Assembly: GCF_052065355.1 (NCBI RefSeq)
Contig: NZ_JBQHUF010000014.1
Span: 1 to 64,000, forward strand
Source of the DNA: Flavonifractor sp052065355
GTDB taxonomy: Bacteria; Bacillota; Clostridia; Oscillospirales; Oscillospiraceae
DNA length: 64,000 nt
Reading direction: 5' to 3'
Shown: positions 23,286-30,417 of the stretch, piece by piece
Layout: every line of letters starts with the position of its first letter
Numbering within the stretch: the first letter of the stretch is position 1
Made by a program: the position numbers and the translations under genes
Notes under the pieces: generated by a model
Databases searched by the model: none
Seen by the model: the letters and a program-made list of their open reading frames with translations, nothing else
What the model was told of the DNA's origin: nothing

Positions 23286-24092
23286 TTATGGGGTACAGAC
23301 CCGCACCTGAAGCTCGGTGACGTATTCCTCCGGTCGATTGGTGTCATGGGCGTCGATGCGGTAGAGCTCCAGAGGTGCGCCCGCCGGCTGCCGGCCTGCC
23401 GCCTGGATGCCGGCCAGCAGTGCGCCCAGGTGCTCCTCCATGCGGTCGTACTCTCCCCGGTAGTACAGCCGGGCATACTCGCCTCCGGGCAGCAGATCAT
23501 CGTAGGGCAGCCCGGGCCGGGTAAGGAAAAACACCCGGGAAAAGTGGTTGTAGATCCCCTTTTTCAGGCTCTCCTCGTCCACCTGCGCTCCCATACACTG
23601 GCTGCCGATGACCTGGATATAATCCTGGTGGCGCTGTTCCAGCCGCTTGAGCTGGAAGTCCACCTCCTTCTCCAGGATAAAGTCCTTCTCCAGAAACACA
23701 TAGGGCCGCTCCGGCTCCTCCAGGAATTCCACCTGTCCGGCCTCCACGCCCCGGTAGCGCTCCAGACGCCCCCGGCGCTCTTCCGCCTCCCGGCAGGCCT
23801 CTTCCAGCTCCGCCATCCGGCGGCGGAGCAGCTCCTCCTCCCGGTCCAGCAGTTCCAGAGTCTCCCCCACGCTCCGCCGCTCCAGATAGCCCCGGATCTC
23901 CCCGGTGGGCAGGTCCAGCTCCCGGAGCGAGCGGATGATATTCAGGGTGCAGATATCCTGGATGCCGTATTTTCGGTAACGGTTCTCACCCCGATCGGGG
24001 TGAAGCAGCCCCTTTTCCTCATAATAGCGCAGGGTATCGGGGCAGAGATCGAACAATTTGGCCAATTCGTGGATCTGATAATACTCTTTCAA
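23286..24092 (-). CDS. MerR-family regulator, BmrR-like
   Basis: The 268-residue protein has an N-terminal MerR winged helix (YYQIHELAKLFDLCPDTLRYYEEKGLL), a charged coiled-coil dimer helix (about 70-118) and a C-terminal domain of about 150 residues of the effector-binding (GyrI-like) type. Multidrug-sensing MerR proteins such as BmrR have this layout. It is divergent from a MATE efflux gene whose promoter has the 19-base spacer typical of MerR control, so it is very probably that pump's activator. Confidence 0.9.
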   Translation of the reverse strand: MKEYYQIHELAKLFDLCPDTLRYYEEKGLLHPDRGENRYRKYGIQDICTLNIIRSLRELDLPTGEIRGYLERRSVGETLELLDREEELLRRRMAELEEACREAEERRGRLERYRGVEAGQVEFLEEPERPYVFLEKDFILEKEVDFQLKRLEQRHQDYIQVIGSQCMGAQVDEESLKKGIYNHFSRVFFLTRPGLPYDDLLPGGEYARLYYRGEYDRMEEHLGALLAGIQAAGRQPAGAPLELYRIDAHDTNRPEEYVTELQVRVCTP

Positions 24093-24110
24093 TTTTTTTG
24101 CCTCCCGCCC

Positions 24111-24141
24111 TTGACTTTCGGATAGTACGAGGGTTTATGAT
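24111..24141 (+). promoter_or_regulatory. MerR-type promoter with 19-base spacer
   Basis: TTGACT (24111-24116) and TATGAT (24136-24141) are 19 bases apart, the over-long spacing that MerR activators correct by twisting DNA. An imperfect dyad lies in the spacer. Transcription would begin near 24148, which excludes an ATG at 24144 as the translation start. Confidence 0.85.
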
Positions 24142-24167
24142 AGATGCAACAAGAGGAGGTTTTACCC

Positions 24168-25502
24168 TTGAACTTAGTACGGAAATTTTTCAAATTCACC
24201 ATCCCGTCCATCGTCTCCATGTGGATCTTTTCCCTATATACCATGGTGGACGGCATCTTCGTGGCCCACGGGGTGGGCAGCCACGCTCTGGGTGCGGTGA
24301 ACCTGTCCATGCCCTTCGTGTCTCTGGTGTTCACCATCGGCATCCTGCTGGCCACCGGCACTTCCACCGTCCTGTCCCTGGCGCTGGGCCAGGGGGACAA
24401 GGAGAAGGCACGGAACTATTTTAACCAGAACCTGTTCGTGGTCATCGTGATCTCCCTGGCTCTGTCTGCGGCGGTGCTCCTGAATCTGGAGCGGGTGGCC
24501 GTCTTCCTGGGCGCCAGCGGCGACCTGCTGCCCCTGGTGAAGGAGTATGTGGGCATCATCTCCTGCTTTGCCGTGTTCTTCACCGTGTCCTACAACCTGG
24601 AGGTGCAGGTGAAGGCGGACGGCGCACCCCACGTCAGCACCATCGGCGTGCTCTCCTGCGCCATCATGAACATCGTACTGGACTATGTGTTCGTGATGCA
24701 CTTCCACTGGGGGGTGTGGGGCGCCGCCCTGGCCACCGGCCTGGCTCAGGTCACCTCCACCATCGTGTTCGTGATCTATTTCCTCACACACCGGGAGCCC
24801 CTGCGGTTTGGAAAGTTCAAGTGGGATCTAGGCGCCTATCGCCGGATCATTCCCCTGGGTGTGTCCGACGGTCTCAGCGAGTTCTCCAACGGCTTCGTGA
24901 TCTTCCTGTTCAACCAGATCATTCTGTCGGTCATCGGCGGTGAAGCACTTACCTCCTACACCATTATCAGCTATGTCAACACCCTGGTGCTCATGACCAT
25001 GATCGGCACCGCCCACGGCATTCAGCCTCTGTCCAGCTTTTACCTGGGAGCGGGCGAGCGGCCCATGTGCCACCGGTTCCTCTCCTACGGCGTGCGGCTG
25101 GTGGCGGCGGCGGGCGTCGGCTTCTTCCTGATCTGCCAGCTCTTCGCCGGGCCTATCGTAGGGCTGTTCCTGGAGGCAGAAGACCCGCTGTTCGGCTACA
25201 CCGCCAATGCCCTGCGGCTCTACTCCCTGTCCTTCCTGGTGATGGGCTTCAATGTAGTAGTCTCCGGCTTCTTCACCGCTATGGAGCATCCGGTTCCCGC
25301 CCTCACCATCTCCTTCGGACGGAGCCTGGTGCTCATATCCGGGTGTCTGGTGGCGCTGTCCGCCCTGTTCGGAGACACCGGCATCTGGCTCTCTCCCCTG
25401 GTCTCCGAGGGGCTGTGCCTGATCTTTACCGTCGTCTTCCTGCTGTGGTATTTCCGCAAAGTAAAAGGGCCGGAACCGGCCTGTGAAAAAAGCGGCGCAT
25501 GA
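24168..25502 (+). CDS. MATE family multidrug efflux transporter
   Basis: This protein of about 444 residues has 12 hydrophobic helices in two homologous halves, as in MATE antiporters that export drugs or metabolites using a Na+ or H+ gradient. The start is taken as TTG 24168 because GAGGAGG (24152-24158) lies 9 bases upstream and the promoter -10 box ends at 24141. The stop codon is inside the stem of the terminator at 25489. Control by the divergent MerR protein is strongly suggested; the substrate is unknown. Confidence 0.9.
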   Translation: MNLVRKFFKFTIPSIVSMWIFSLYTMVDGIFVAHGVGSHALGAVNLSMPFVSLVFTIGILLATGTSTVLSLALGQGDKEKARNYFNQNLFVVIVISLALSAAVLLNLERVAVFLGASGDLLPLVKEYVGIISCFAVFFTVSYNLEVQVKADGAPHVSTIGVLSCAIMNIVLDYVFVMHFHWGVWGAALATGLAQVTSTIVFVIYFLTHREPLRFGKFKWDLGAYRRIIPLGVSDGLSEFSNGFVIFLFNQIILSVIGGEALTSYTIISYVNTLVLMTMIGTAHGIQPLSSFYLGAGERPMCHRFLSYGVRLVAAAGVGFFLICQLFAGPIVGLFLEAEDPLFGYTANALRLYSLSFLVMGFNVVVSGFFTAMEHPVPALTISFGRSLVLISGCLVALSALFGDTGIWLSPLVSEGLCLIFTVVFLLWYFRKVKGPEPACEKSGA

Positions 25503-25521
25503 TTTCATGCGCCGCTTTCTT
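25489..25521. terminator. bidirectional terminator between MATE and HAD genes
   Basis: AAAGCGGCGCATGA (25489-25502) pairs with TCATGCGCCGCTTT (25505-25518) over a 2-base centre, so the apical pairs will open. It is flanked by A's on the left and T's on the right. Confidence 0.9.
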
Positions 25522-25523
25522 TT

Positions 25524-26351
25524 TCAGCCGTTCAGAAGATATTGTTCCACCGCCATGCCCACACCGGCCTCATGGTTCGTACCGGTGACATAGCGCGCGG
25601 CCGCCTTGGCCTCCTCGGTGGCGTTGGCCATAGCGAAGGACCAGCCGGCCCAGCGGAGCAGTTCCAGGTCGTTGCCTGCGTCTCCGAAGGCCATCACCTG
25701 CTCCGGCCCCAGGCCCAGCCGGGCACACAGGGCCTGCACCGCGGTGCCCTTGTTCGCACCGGGCGCGGTAAACTCCATGTTGTTCTGGAACGAGGTGGTG
25801 ACAGACAGGGGACCCCATTCCAGTGCCCGCTCCACCAGCTCCTGCCGCCGCTCCGGCGGAACGTAAAAGACGTGGATCTTTTCCACCGCTCCCGCCGGCA
25901 GGGCCTCATTCATATGCTGGGGGAACTGGGAGTATTCAGCCAGGATCCGCCGGAACTGAGGGGTAAAGGCACAGGAGAGCACCTGCTCCTTCCGGTCTGC
26001 CTGAATATAGTTTTTTCCCTGGCAATAGATCTCAAAGGGCACGCCCCAGTCCAGCAGCAGCTCGATCAGGGGGACCCGCACCTGGTCGGACAGGCAGTTG
26101 CGGTAGATCCACTCTCCGGAGGCCACGTCCAGCACCGCCGCACCATTGGAAAGGACGGCGTATTTGGTGATCCCCAGCTGAGCGTCCACTTCCCGCAGCA
26201 GATCCCAGGCCCGGCCGCTGGAAATAACGGTAGCTGCCCCCCGCTGGTCCGCCGCTCGGAGTGCGGCCACATTGCGCTGGGGCACAGTGGCGTGGTCATC
26301 GTCCAGCAGGGTGCCGTCCATGTCCAGGCAAATCAGGCGGATATCGCTCAT
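25524..26351 (-). CDS. Cof-type HAD phosphatase
   Basis: The 275-residue haloacid-dehalogenase-like hydrolase has motif I DMDGTLL near the N-terminus (nucleophile Asp at about 10), motif II Ser in VISSGR and motif IV FGDAGNDLELL, with the large C2 cap of Cof-type enzymes. These dephosphorylate sugar phosphates or flavin precursors. The ATG overlaps the transketolase stop (ATGA), which suggests a housekeeping role near pentose phosphates, perhaps removing a side product. The exact substrate is not readable. Confidence 0.88.
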   Translation of the reverse strand: MSDIRLICLDMDGTLLDDDHATVPQRNVAALRAADQRGAATVISSGRAWDLLREVDAQLGITKYAVLSNGAAVLDVASGEWIYRNCLSDQVRVPLIELLLDWGVPFEIYCQGKNYIQADRKEQVLSCAFTPQFRRILAEYSQFPQHMNEALPAGAVEKIHVFYVPPERRQELVERALEWGPLSVTTSFQNNMEFTAPGANKGTAVQALCARLGLGPEQVMAFGDAGNDLELLRWAGWSFAMANATEEAKAAARYVTGTNHEAGVGMAVEQYLLNG

Positions 26352-27295
26352 TTCTTCAGCTTCAGGGCCTGGCGCACCTTGTCGGCAATGCCCTCGGGGG
26401 TGAGGCCGTAGGCCTTGAGCACCGCCTTGGCCTCGCCGGAGCGGCCGAACTCGTCGTAAACGCCGTGGCGCACCACGGGCACCGGGCAGTGCTCAGACAG
26501 GAACTCCGCCACAGCGGAGCCCAGGCCGCCGATGACGGTGTGCTCCTCGCTGGTGACGATGCAGCGGGTCTCCAGAGCAGCCTTGAGCACCAGCTCGTGG
26601 TCCAGAGGCTTGATGGTGTGCATGTCGATGACCCGGACAGAGATACCCTCTCCCTCCAGGGTCTTGGCGGCCTCATAGGCCATCTGCACCATCATACCGG
26701 TGGCGATCACCGTCACGTCGGAGCCGTCCCGCAGGACGGAGCCCTTGCCCAGCTGGAAGGTGTAGCCGGGCACCTCGTCGGTGATGCTGTCCACCGCCAG
26801 GCGGCCCAGACGCATATAGGCAGGACCGTCGTAGTCCAGCAGAGCCTTTACCGCCAGGCGCATCTCGGGACCGTCGCAGGGGGAGACCACCATCATGTTG
26901 GGGATAGCCCGCATGAGGGCGTAGTCCTCGATACACTGATGGGTGGCGCCGTCCTCGCCCACGGACAGGCCGCCGTGGGAACCCACCACCTTCACGTTCA
27001 GGCGGGGATAGGCAATGGAGTTGCGCACCTGCTCATAGGCACGGCCGGTGGCAAACATGGCAAAGGTATTGGTAAAGGGCATTTTGCCGCAGGTGGCCAG
27101 ACCGGCGGCCACAACCGTCATGTTGGCCTCGGCGATACCCATGTTGTAAAAGCGGTCGGGGAACGCCTTGGCAAAAAAGGCGCTCTGGGTGGAGCCGGAC
27201 AGGTCGGCGTCCAGCACCACCAGGTCGGGATACTGAGCACCCAGCTCAGCCAGCATTTTTCCGTAAGCCACGCGGGTGGCGATCTTCTCACTCAT
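26348..27295 (-). CDS. transketolase, C-terminal subunit
   Basis: The 315-residue protein covers the pyrimidine-binding and C-terminal domains of transketolase (FYNMGIAEANMTVVAAGLA; SHGGLSVGEDGATHQ). With the N-terminal subunit upstream it makes a heterodimeric enzyme that transfers two-carbon units between sugar phosphates. Split transketolases are common in anaerobes and archaea. It starts 3 bases after the N-terminal subunit and overlaps the HAD gene by 4 bases. The related DXP synthase is excluded by the two-gene form and the motifs. Confidence 0.93.
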   Translation of the reverse strand: MSEKIATRVAYGKMLAELGAQYPDLVVLDADLSGSTQSAFFAKAFPDRFYNMGIAEANMTVVAAGLATCGKMPFTNTFAMFATGRAYEQVRNSIAYPRLNVKVVGSHGGLSVGEDGATHQCIEDYALMRAIPNMMVVSPCDGPEMRLAVKALLDYDGPAYMRLGRLAVDSITDEVPGYTFQLGKGSVLRDGSDVTVIATGMMVQMAYEAAKTLEGEGISVRVIDMHTIKPLDHELVLKAALETRCIVTSEEHTVIGGLGSAVAEFLSEHCPVPVVRHGVYDEFGRSGEAKAVLKAYGLTPEGIADKVRQALKLKK

Positions 27296-27298
27296 GGC

Positions 27299-28210
27299 TC
27301 ACACTCCCTCCTTCTCGCTGAGCACGCCGTAGGTGGTGGCGATCTGCTCAGACACCTGCAGGCCGGCCTGCTCCATGCGCTCCATCAGACCCTGGAGCAG
27401 CTCTCCGTGGGCCTGGGCGTACTGCTCGTCGTTGGGGGCCTTGCCGTGCCAGCCGTAGTTGTTCTCCATGAAGGACACGCCCTTGCCCTTGACGGTCTTG
27501 GCCAGGAGCACGGTGGGCTTGTCCTTGCAGGCGGCGGCAGCCTGGAACGCCTTATCCAGGGCGTCAAAGTCGTGGCCGTCCACATGGATCACGTTCCAGT
27601 TGAAGGCCTCGAACTTCTTGTCCAGAGGCTCGGAGGGCATTACGTCGGCGGTGGCGCCGTCGATCTGCAGGCCGTTCACGTCCACGATGGCGCACAGGTT
27701 GTCCAGGTGGTACTTGGCGGCAGCCATGGCGGCCTCCCACACCTGGCCCTCCTCGATCTCACCGTCGCCCAGCAGGGCATACACCCGGTAGTCCTTCTTG
27801 TCGGCCTTGCCCGCCAGGGCCATGCCCACGGCGGCGGAGATGCCCTGACCCAGGGAGCCGGTGGACATGTCCACACCCTTCACGTCGTGCATCTCAGCAT
27901 GACCGGACATGGTGCCGTCGATGCGGCGGAACATGGCCAGGTCGGTGACGGGGAAAAAGCCTCTCAGGGCCAGCGTGGGGTAGAGGGCCGGGGTGCAGTG
28001 GCCCTTGGAGAGCACAAAGCGGTCCCGGTCCGGGTCCCTGGGATTGGCGGGGTCCACCCGCATTACATGAAAGTACAGCGTGGTAAGAATGTCCATGGAG
28101 GACAGGGAGCCGCCGATGTGTCCGGAGGCTGCGGCATGCACCATATCCATGGCCAGCAGCCGTGCCCGGGCCGCCGTGACGGCCATGGTCTGGACCTTTG
28201 ACTGTTCCAT
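27299..28210 (-). CDS. transketolase, N-terminal subunit
   Basis: The 303-residue thiamine-diphosphate-binding half contains HIGGSLSSMDILTTLY, SKGHCTPALY and the ThDP signature GDGEIEEGQVWEA ending in N for metal binding. ATG 28210 is chosen because AAAGGTG lies just upstream; a GTG three codons earlier falls within that site. Promoter at 28264-28292. It is first of a three-gene operon with the C-terminal subunit and a HAD phosphatase. Confidence 0.93.
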   Translation of the reverse strand: MEQSKVQTMAVTAARARLLAMDMVHAAASGHIGGSLSSMDILTTLYFHVMRVDPANPRDPDRDRFVLSKGHCTPALYPTLALRGFFPVTDLAMFRRIDGTMSGHAEMHDVKGVDMSTGSLGQGISAAVGMALAGKADKKDYRVYALLGDGEIEEGQVWEAAMAAAKYHLDNLCAIVDVNGLQIDGATADVMPSEPLDKKFEAFNWNVIHVDGHDFDALDKAFQAAAACKDKPTVLLAKTVKGKGVSFMENNYGWHGKAPNDEQYAQAHGELLQGLMERMEQAGLQVSEQIATTYGVLSEKEGV

Positions 28211-28263
28211 CCGATTCACCTTTCCATTTCTTTATCGGCCCTAAGGCCTTCTTTCTCACTTTC

Positions 28264-28292
28264 AGTATACCGTACCAAACTCCCCGTTTCAA
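28264..28292 (-). promoter_or_regulatory. promoter of the transketolase operon
   Basis: Minus strand: TTGAAA (28292-28287), 17 bases, TATACT (28269-28264). Confidence 0.8.
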
Positions 28293-28304
28293 CTGTCTTG
28301 GAAG

Positions 28305-28336
28305 AAAAAAGTCCCCGGCTTTCGCCGGGGACTTTT
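28305..28336 (-). terminator. terminator after mreB
   Basis: AAAGTCCCCGGC (28308-28319) pairs with GCCGGGGACTTT (28324-28335). On the minus strand it ends in six T's. Confidence 0.92.
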
Positions 28337-28342
28337 GTTGAT

Positions 28343-29365
28343 TCAGTTCATCTGCTTGCGCCGGGACAGGTTGATGGTACCGTCCTGCATGCTGTCCACG
28401 TCGTCCAGGCTCTTGCCGGTGCCGTAGGCAACACAGGAGATGGCGTCGTCGGCCACGTGGGTCTCGATGCCGGTATGGGATTCGATCAGCTTGTCAAAGC
28501 CCCAGACCAGGGAGCCGCCGCCGGTCATGCAGATACCGTTGGTGGAGATGTCGGCCACCAGTTCGGGGGGCGTACGCTCCAGCACACCGTGAATGGCCTC
28601 CAGAATGCGGGTGGAGACCTCCTCAAAGGCCTCGATCATCTCGCTGGAGGATACGGAGAACACACGGGGCAGACCGGTCATCAGGCAGCGGCCCTTGATC
28701 TCCACCGTCTGCTCCTCGGGACGGGGGAACACGCAGCCGATCTGCATCTTCAGCTCCTCAGCGGTACGCTCGCCGATGAGCACGTTGTGCTTGCGGCGGA
28801 TGTACTTCACAATGGCCTCGTCAAACTGGTCGCCGGCGATCTTGATGGAGGTGGACTCCACGATACCGGACAGGGAGATAACGGCGATATCGGTGGTGCC
28901 GCCGCCGATGTCCACGATCATGTGGCCGTCGGGCTTGGCGATGTCGATGCCCGCGCCGATAGCGGCAGCCACCGGCTCCTCAATGAGGTACACCCGGCGG
29001 GCGCCGGCCTGGATACCGGCGTCGATAACGGCGCGCTCCTCCACCTCGGTGATGCCGGAGGGGACGCAGATGACGATGCGGGGCTTGAACAGCCGGAAGG
29101 AGGTCACCTTGCGGATGAACTCCTTCAGCATCCGCTCGGTCATGTCGTAGTCGGAGATCACGCCCTCCCGCAGGGGACGGATGGCGACAATGTTGCCGGG
29201 GGTACGGCCCAGCATCTGCTGAGCCTCAGTGCCCACCTTGAGCAGTTTGCCTGTATTCTTGTCAATGGCCACCACGGAGGGCTCCCGCAGCACCACGCCT
29301 TTGCCTTTTACGTAGACCAGGATCGAAGCCGTACCCAGGTCGATACCGATATCTTTACTGAACAT
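28343..29365 (-). CDS. mreB: rod-shape determining protein MreB/Mbl
   Basis: This 340-residue actin-like ATPase polymerises under the membrane and guides cell-wall synthesis. It has the phosphate-1 loop GIDLGTAS, phosphate-2 VDIGGGTTDIAVISL and the adenosine motif TGGGSLVWGFD. ATG 29365 is chosen: GAGGTG lies 6 bases upstream, whereas an in-frame ATG at 29419 has an AGGAG that overlaps the predicted transcription start of the promoter at 29434-29462. No mreC or mreD follows, as for stand-alone MreB/Mbl paralogues. Which paralogue it is cannot be decided. Confidence 0.93.
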   Translation of the reverse strand: MFSKDIGIDLGTASILVYVKGKGVVLREPSVVAIDKNTGKLLKVGTEAQQMLGRTPGNIVAIRPLREGVISDYDMTERMLKEFIRKVTSFRLFKPRIVICVPSGITEVEERAVIDAGIQAGARRVYLIEEPVAAAIGAGIDIAKPDGHMIVDIGGGTTDIAVISLSGIVESTSIKIAGDQFDEAIVKYIRRKHNVLIGERTAEELKMQIGCVFPRPEEQTVEIKGRCLMTGLPRVFSVSSSEMIEAFEEVSTRILEAIHGVLERTPPELVADISTNGICMTGGGSLVWGFDKLIESHTGIETHVADDAISCVAYGTGKSLDDVDSMQDGTINLSRRKQMN

Positions 29366-29433
29366 ACCAGCACCTCTAAGTCTTGATAACTTTATTTTTA
29401 GTTTATCCCAAAATTTCATAGATAATCTCCTAT

Positions 29434-29462
29434 ATTATACAGAAGTACGGTTTCCTTTTCAA
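29434..29462 (-). promoter_or_regulatory. promoter of mreB
   Basis: Minus strand: TTGAAA (29462-29457), 17 bases, TATAAT (29439-29434). The leader to ATG 29365 would be about 62 bases. Confidence 0.85.
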
Positions 29463-29493
29463 CGTCATTTTCCCCGAATTTTCGGGAAGTTTT

Positions 29494-30150
29494 TTATCTG
29501 GCACGGGCAAGGGTGGCACAAACCACGTCCGCAGCCCCCATGGAGCGCAGCATCCGGGCGCACTCCGACAGGGTGGAGCCGGTGGTCACCACATCGTCGA
29601 TCATAAGTACTCGTTTGCCCTCCACCAGCTCCGGGTCCACCGGCTGATAGACACCCAGCACGTTGGCCCGGCGCTCGGCTTCTCCCTCCAGGCCGGACTG
29701 GGCCGCGTTGTCACGGCCTTTCCGCAGGGTCTCCACCGCCACGTCGCCCAGCTCCAGCGCCGCAGCGCTGGCCAGCAGGAAGGCCTGATCGTAGCCCCGC
29801 TCCTTCTTCCGTTTTTCAGAAAGAGGTACCCAGGTGATCAGGTCATATTTTCCCGCCAAATGGTCGTGGACACACTGGGCCACCAGCAGGCCATAGGCCT
29901 TGTGGTAGCCTCTGCGTCCCTGGAATTTGTACCGCCGGATGGAGTCCCGCACCTTGTCCTGGTACCGCAGCGGCGAGGCGCACAGGGAGAAAAATTCTCC
30001 CTTCTGCTCCGCCGCCGGGCCTTCCAGCCAGGGCAGGTCCTTCTGGCAGGCGGGACACAGATGCTCGGTCCCCGTGGACAGGATCTTCCCGCAAAACACA
30101 CATTTCGGCGGGAACAGCAAATCCAGCAGTTTCGCCGCCGCCCCGCTCAT
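29494..30150 (-). CDS. comF: ComF-family phosphoribosyltransferase-like protein
   Basis: The 218-residue protein has an N-terminal zinc ribbon (C17-x2-C20, C32-x2-C35) and a phosphoribosyltransferase domain with the PRPP loop VLMIDDVVTTGST near the C-terminus. ComF/GntX proteins are linked to DNA uptake in naturally competent bacteria, but many carriers are not known to be competent. The ATG overlaps the stop of an RHH gene by 4 bases, so the two form an operon. No other competence gene is nearby. Confidence 0.9.
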   Translation of the reverse strand: MSGAAAKLLDLLFPPKCVFCGKILSTGTEHLCPACQKDLPWLEGPAAEQKGEFFSLCASPLRYQDKVRDSIRRYKFQGRRGYHKAYGLLVAQCVHDHLAGKYDLITWVPLSEKRKKERGYDQAFLLASAAALELGDVAVETLRKGRDNAAQSGLEGEAERRANVLGVYQPVDPELVEGKRVLMIDDVVTTGSTLSECARMLRSMGAADVVCATLARAR

Positions 30151-30323
30151 TTTTCGTCCCCCACTGGAATGGGGCCATTCTCCTGTTCAAAGCTCCGGAT
30201 GCAGCTCTGGATCAAATACAGGATCTGCCCGCTCATGGAACGTCCCTCATAAGCCGCCACATATTGCAGCTTATCGTGGAGTTCCTTGTCCGTGCGGATG
30301 CTGAGATGATTGGTCTTGCCCAT
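30147..30323 (-). CDS. Arc-like ribbon-helix-helix protein
   Basis: A 58-residue RHH protein: basic strand (NHLSIRTD), helix 1 and helix 2 with RSMSGQILYLIQSCI. ATG 30323 has AGGAGG just upstream; a longer in-frame form from 30374 lacks one. It overlaps comF (ATGA). The RSxxGQIxYLI core is shared with the RHH protein at 13737. A 10-bp inverted repeat at 30322-30360 spans its ribosome site and first start bases and could be its own operator or a translational control hairpin. No toxin gene adjoins. Confidence 0.75.
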   Translation of the reverse strand: MGKTNHLSIRTDKELHDKLQYVAAYEGRSMSGQILYLIQSCIRSFEQENGPIPVGDEK

Positions 30324-30360
30324 ATGCTTTGCCTCCTGATCTTTGGTAAACAAAGCATAT
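30322..30360 (-). promoter_or_regulatory. inverted repeat around the RHH-comF translation start
   Basis: ATATGCTTTG (30322-30331) and CAAAGCATAT (30351-30360) are perfectly complementary with 19 bases between them. The SD is in the loop, and two bases of the ATG are in one arm. A third CTTTG at 30341-30345 offers an alternative short stem. Confidence 0.6.
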
Positions 30361-30417
30361 CCTCTGTACTGCAAATCAAGTTTATTCTTAGTGCATTTTT
30401 ACGGCATAAAATTTATC

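Noticed and set aside
24144..24167. ATG start for the MATE transporter
   Set aside because: It lies upstream of the predicted transcription start and before the strong GAGGAGG site, so TTG 24168 is preferred.
26261..28201. 646-codon plus-strand frame over the transketolase genes
   Set aside because: Antisense to two well-supported transketolase subunits, repetitive His/Val/Gly content, no start signal.
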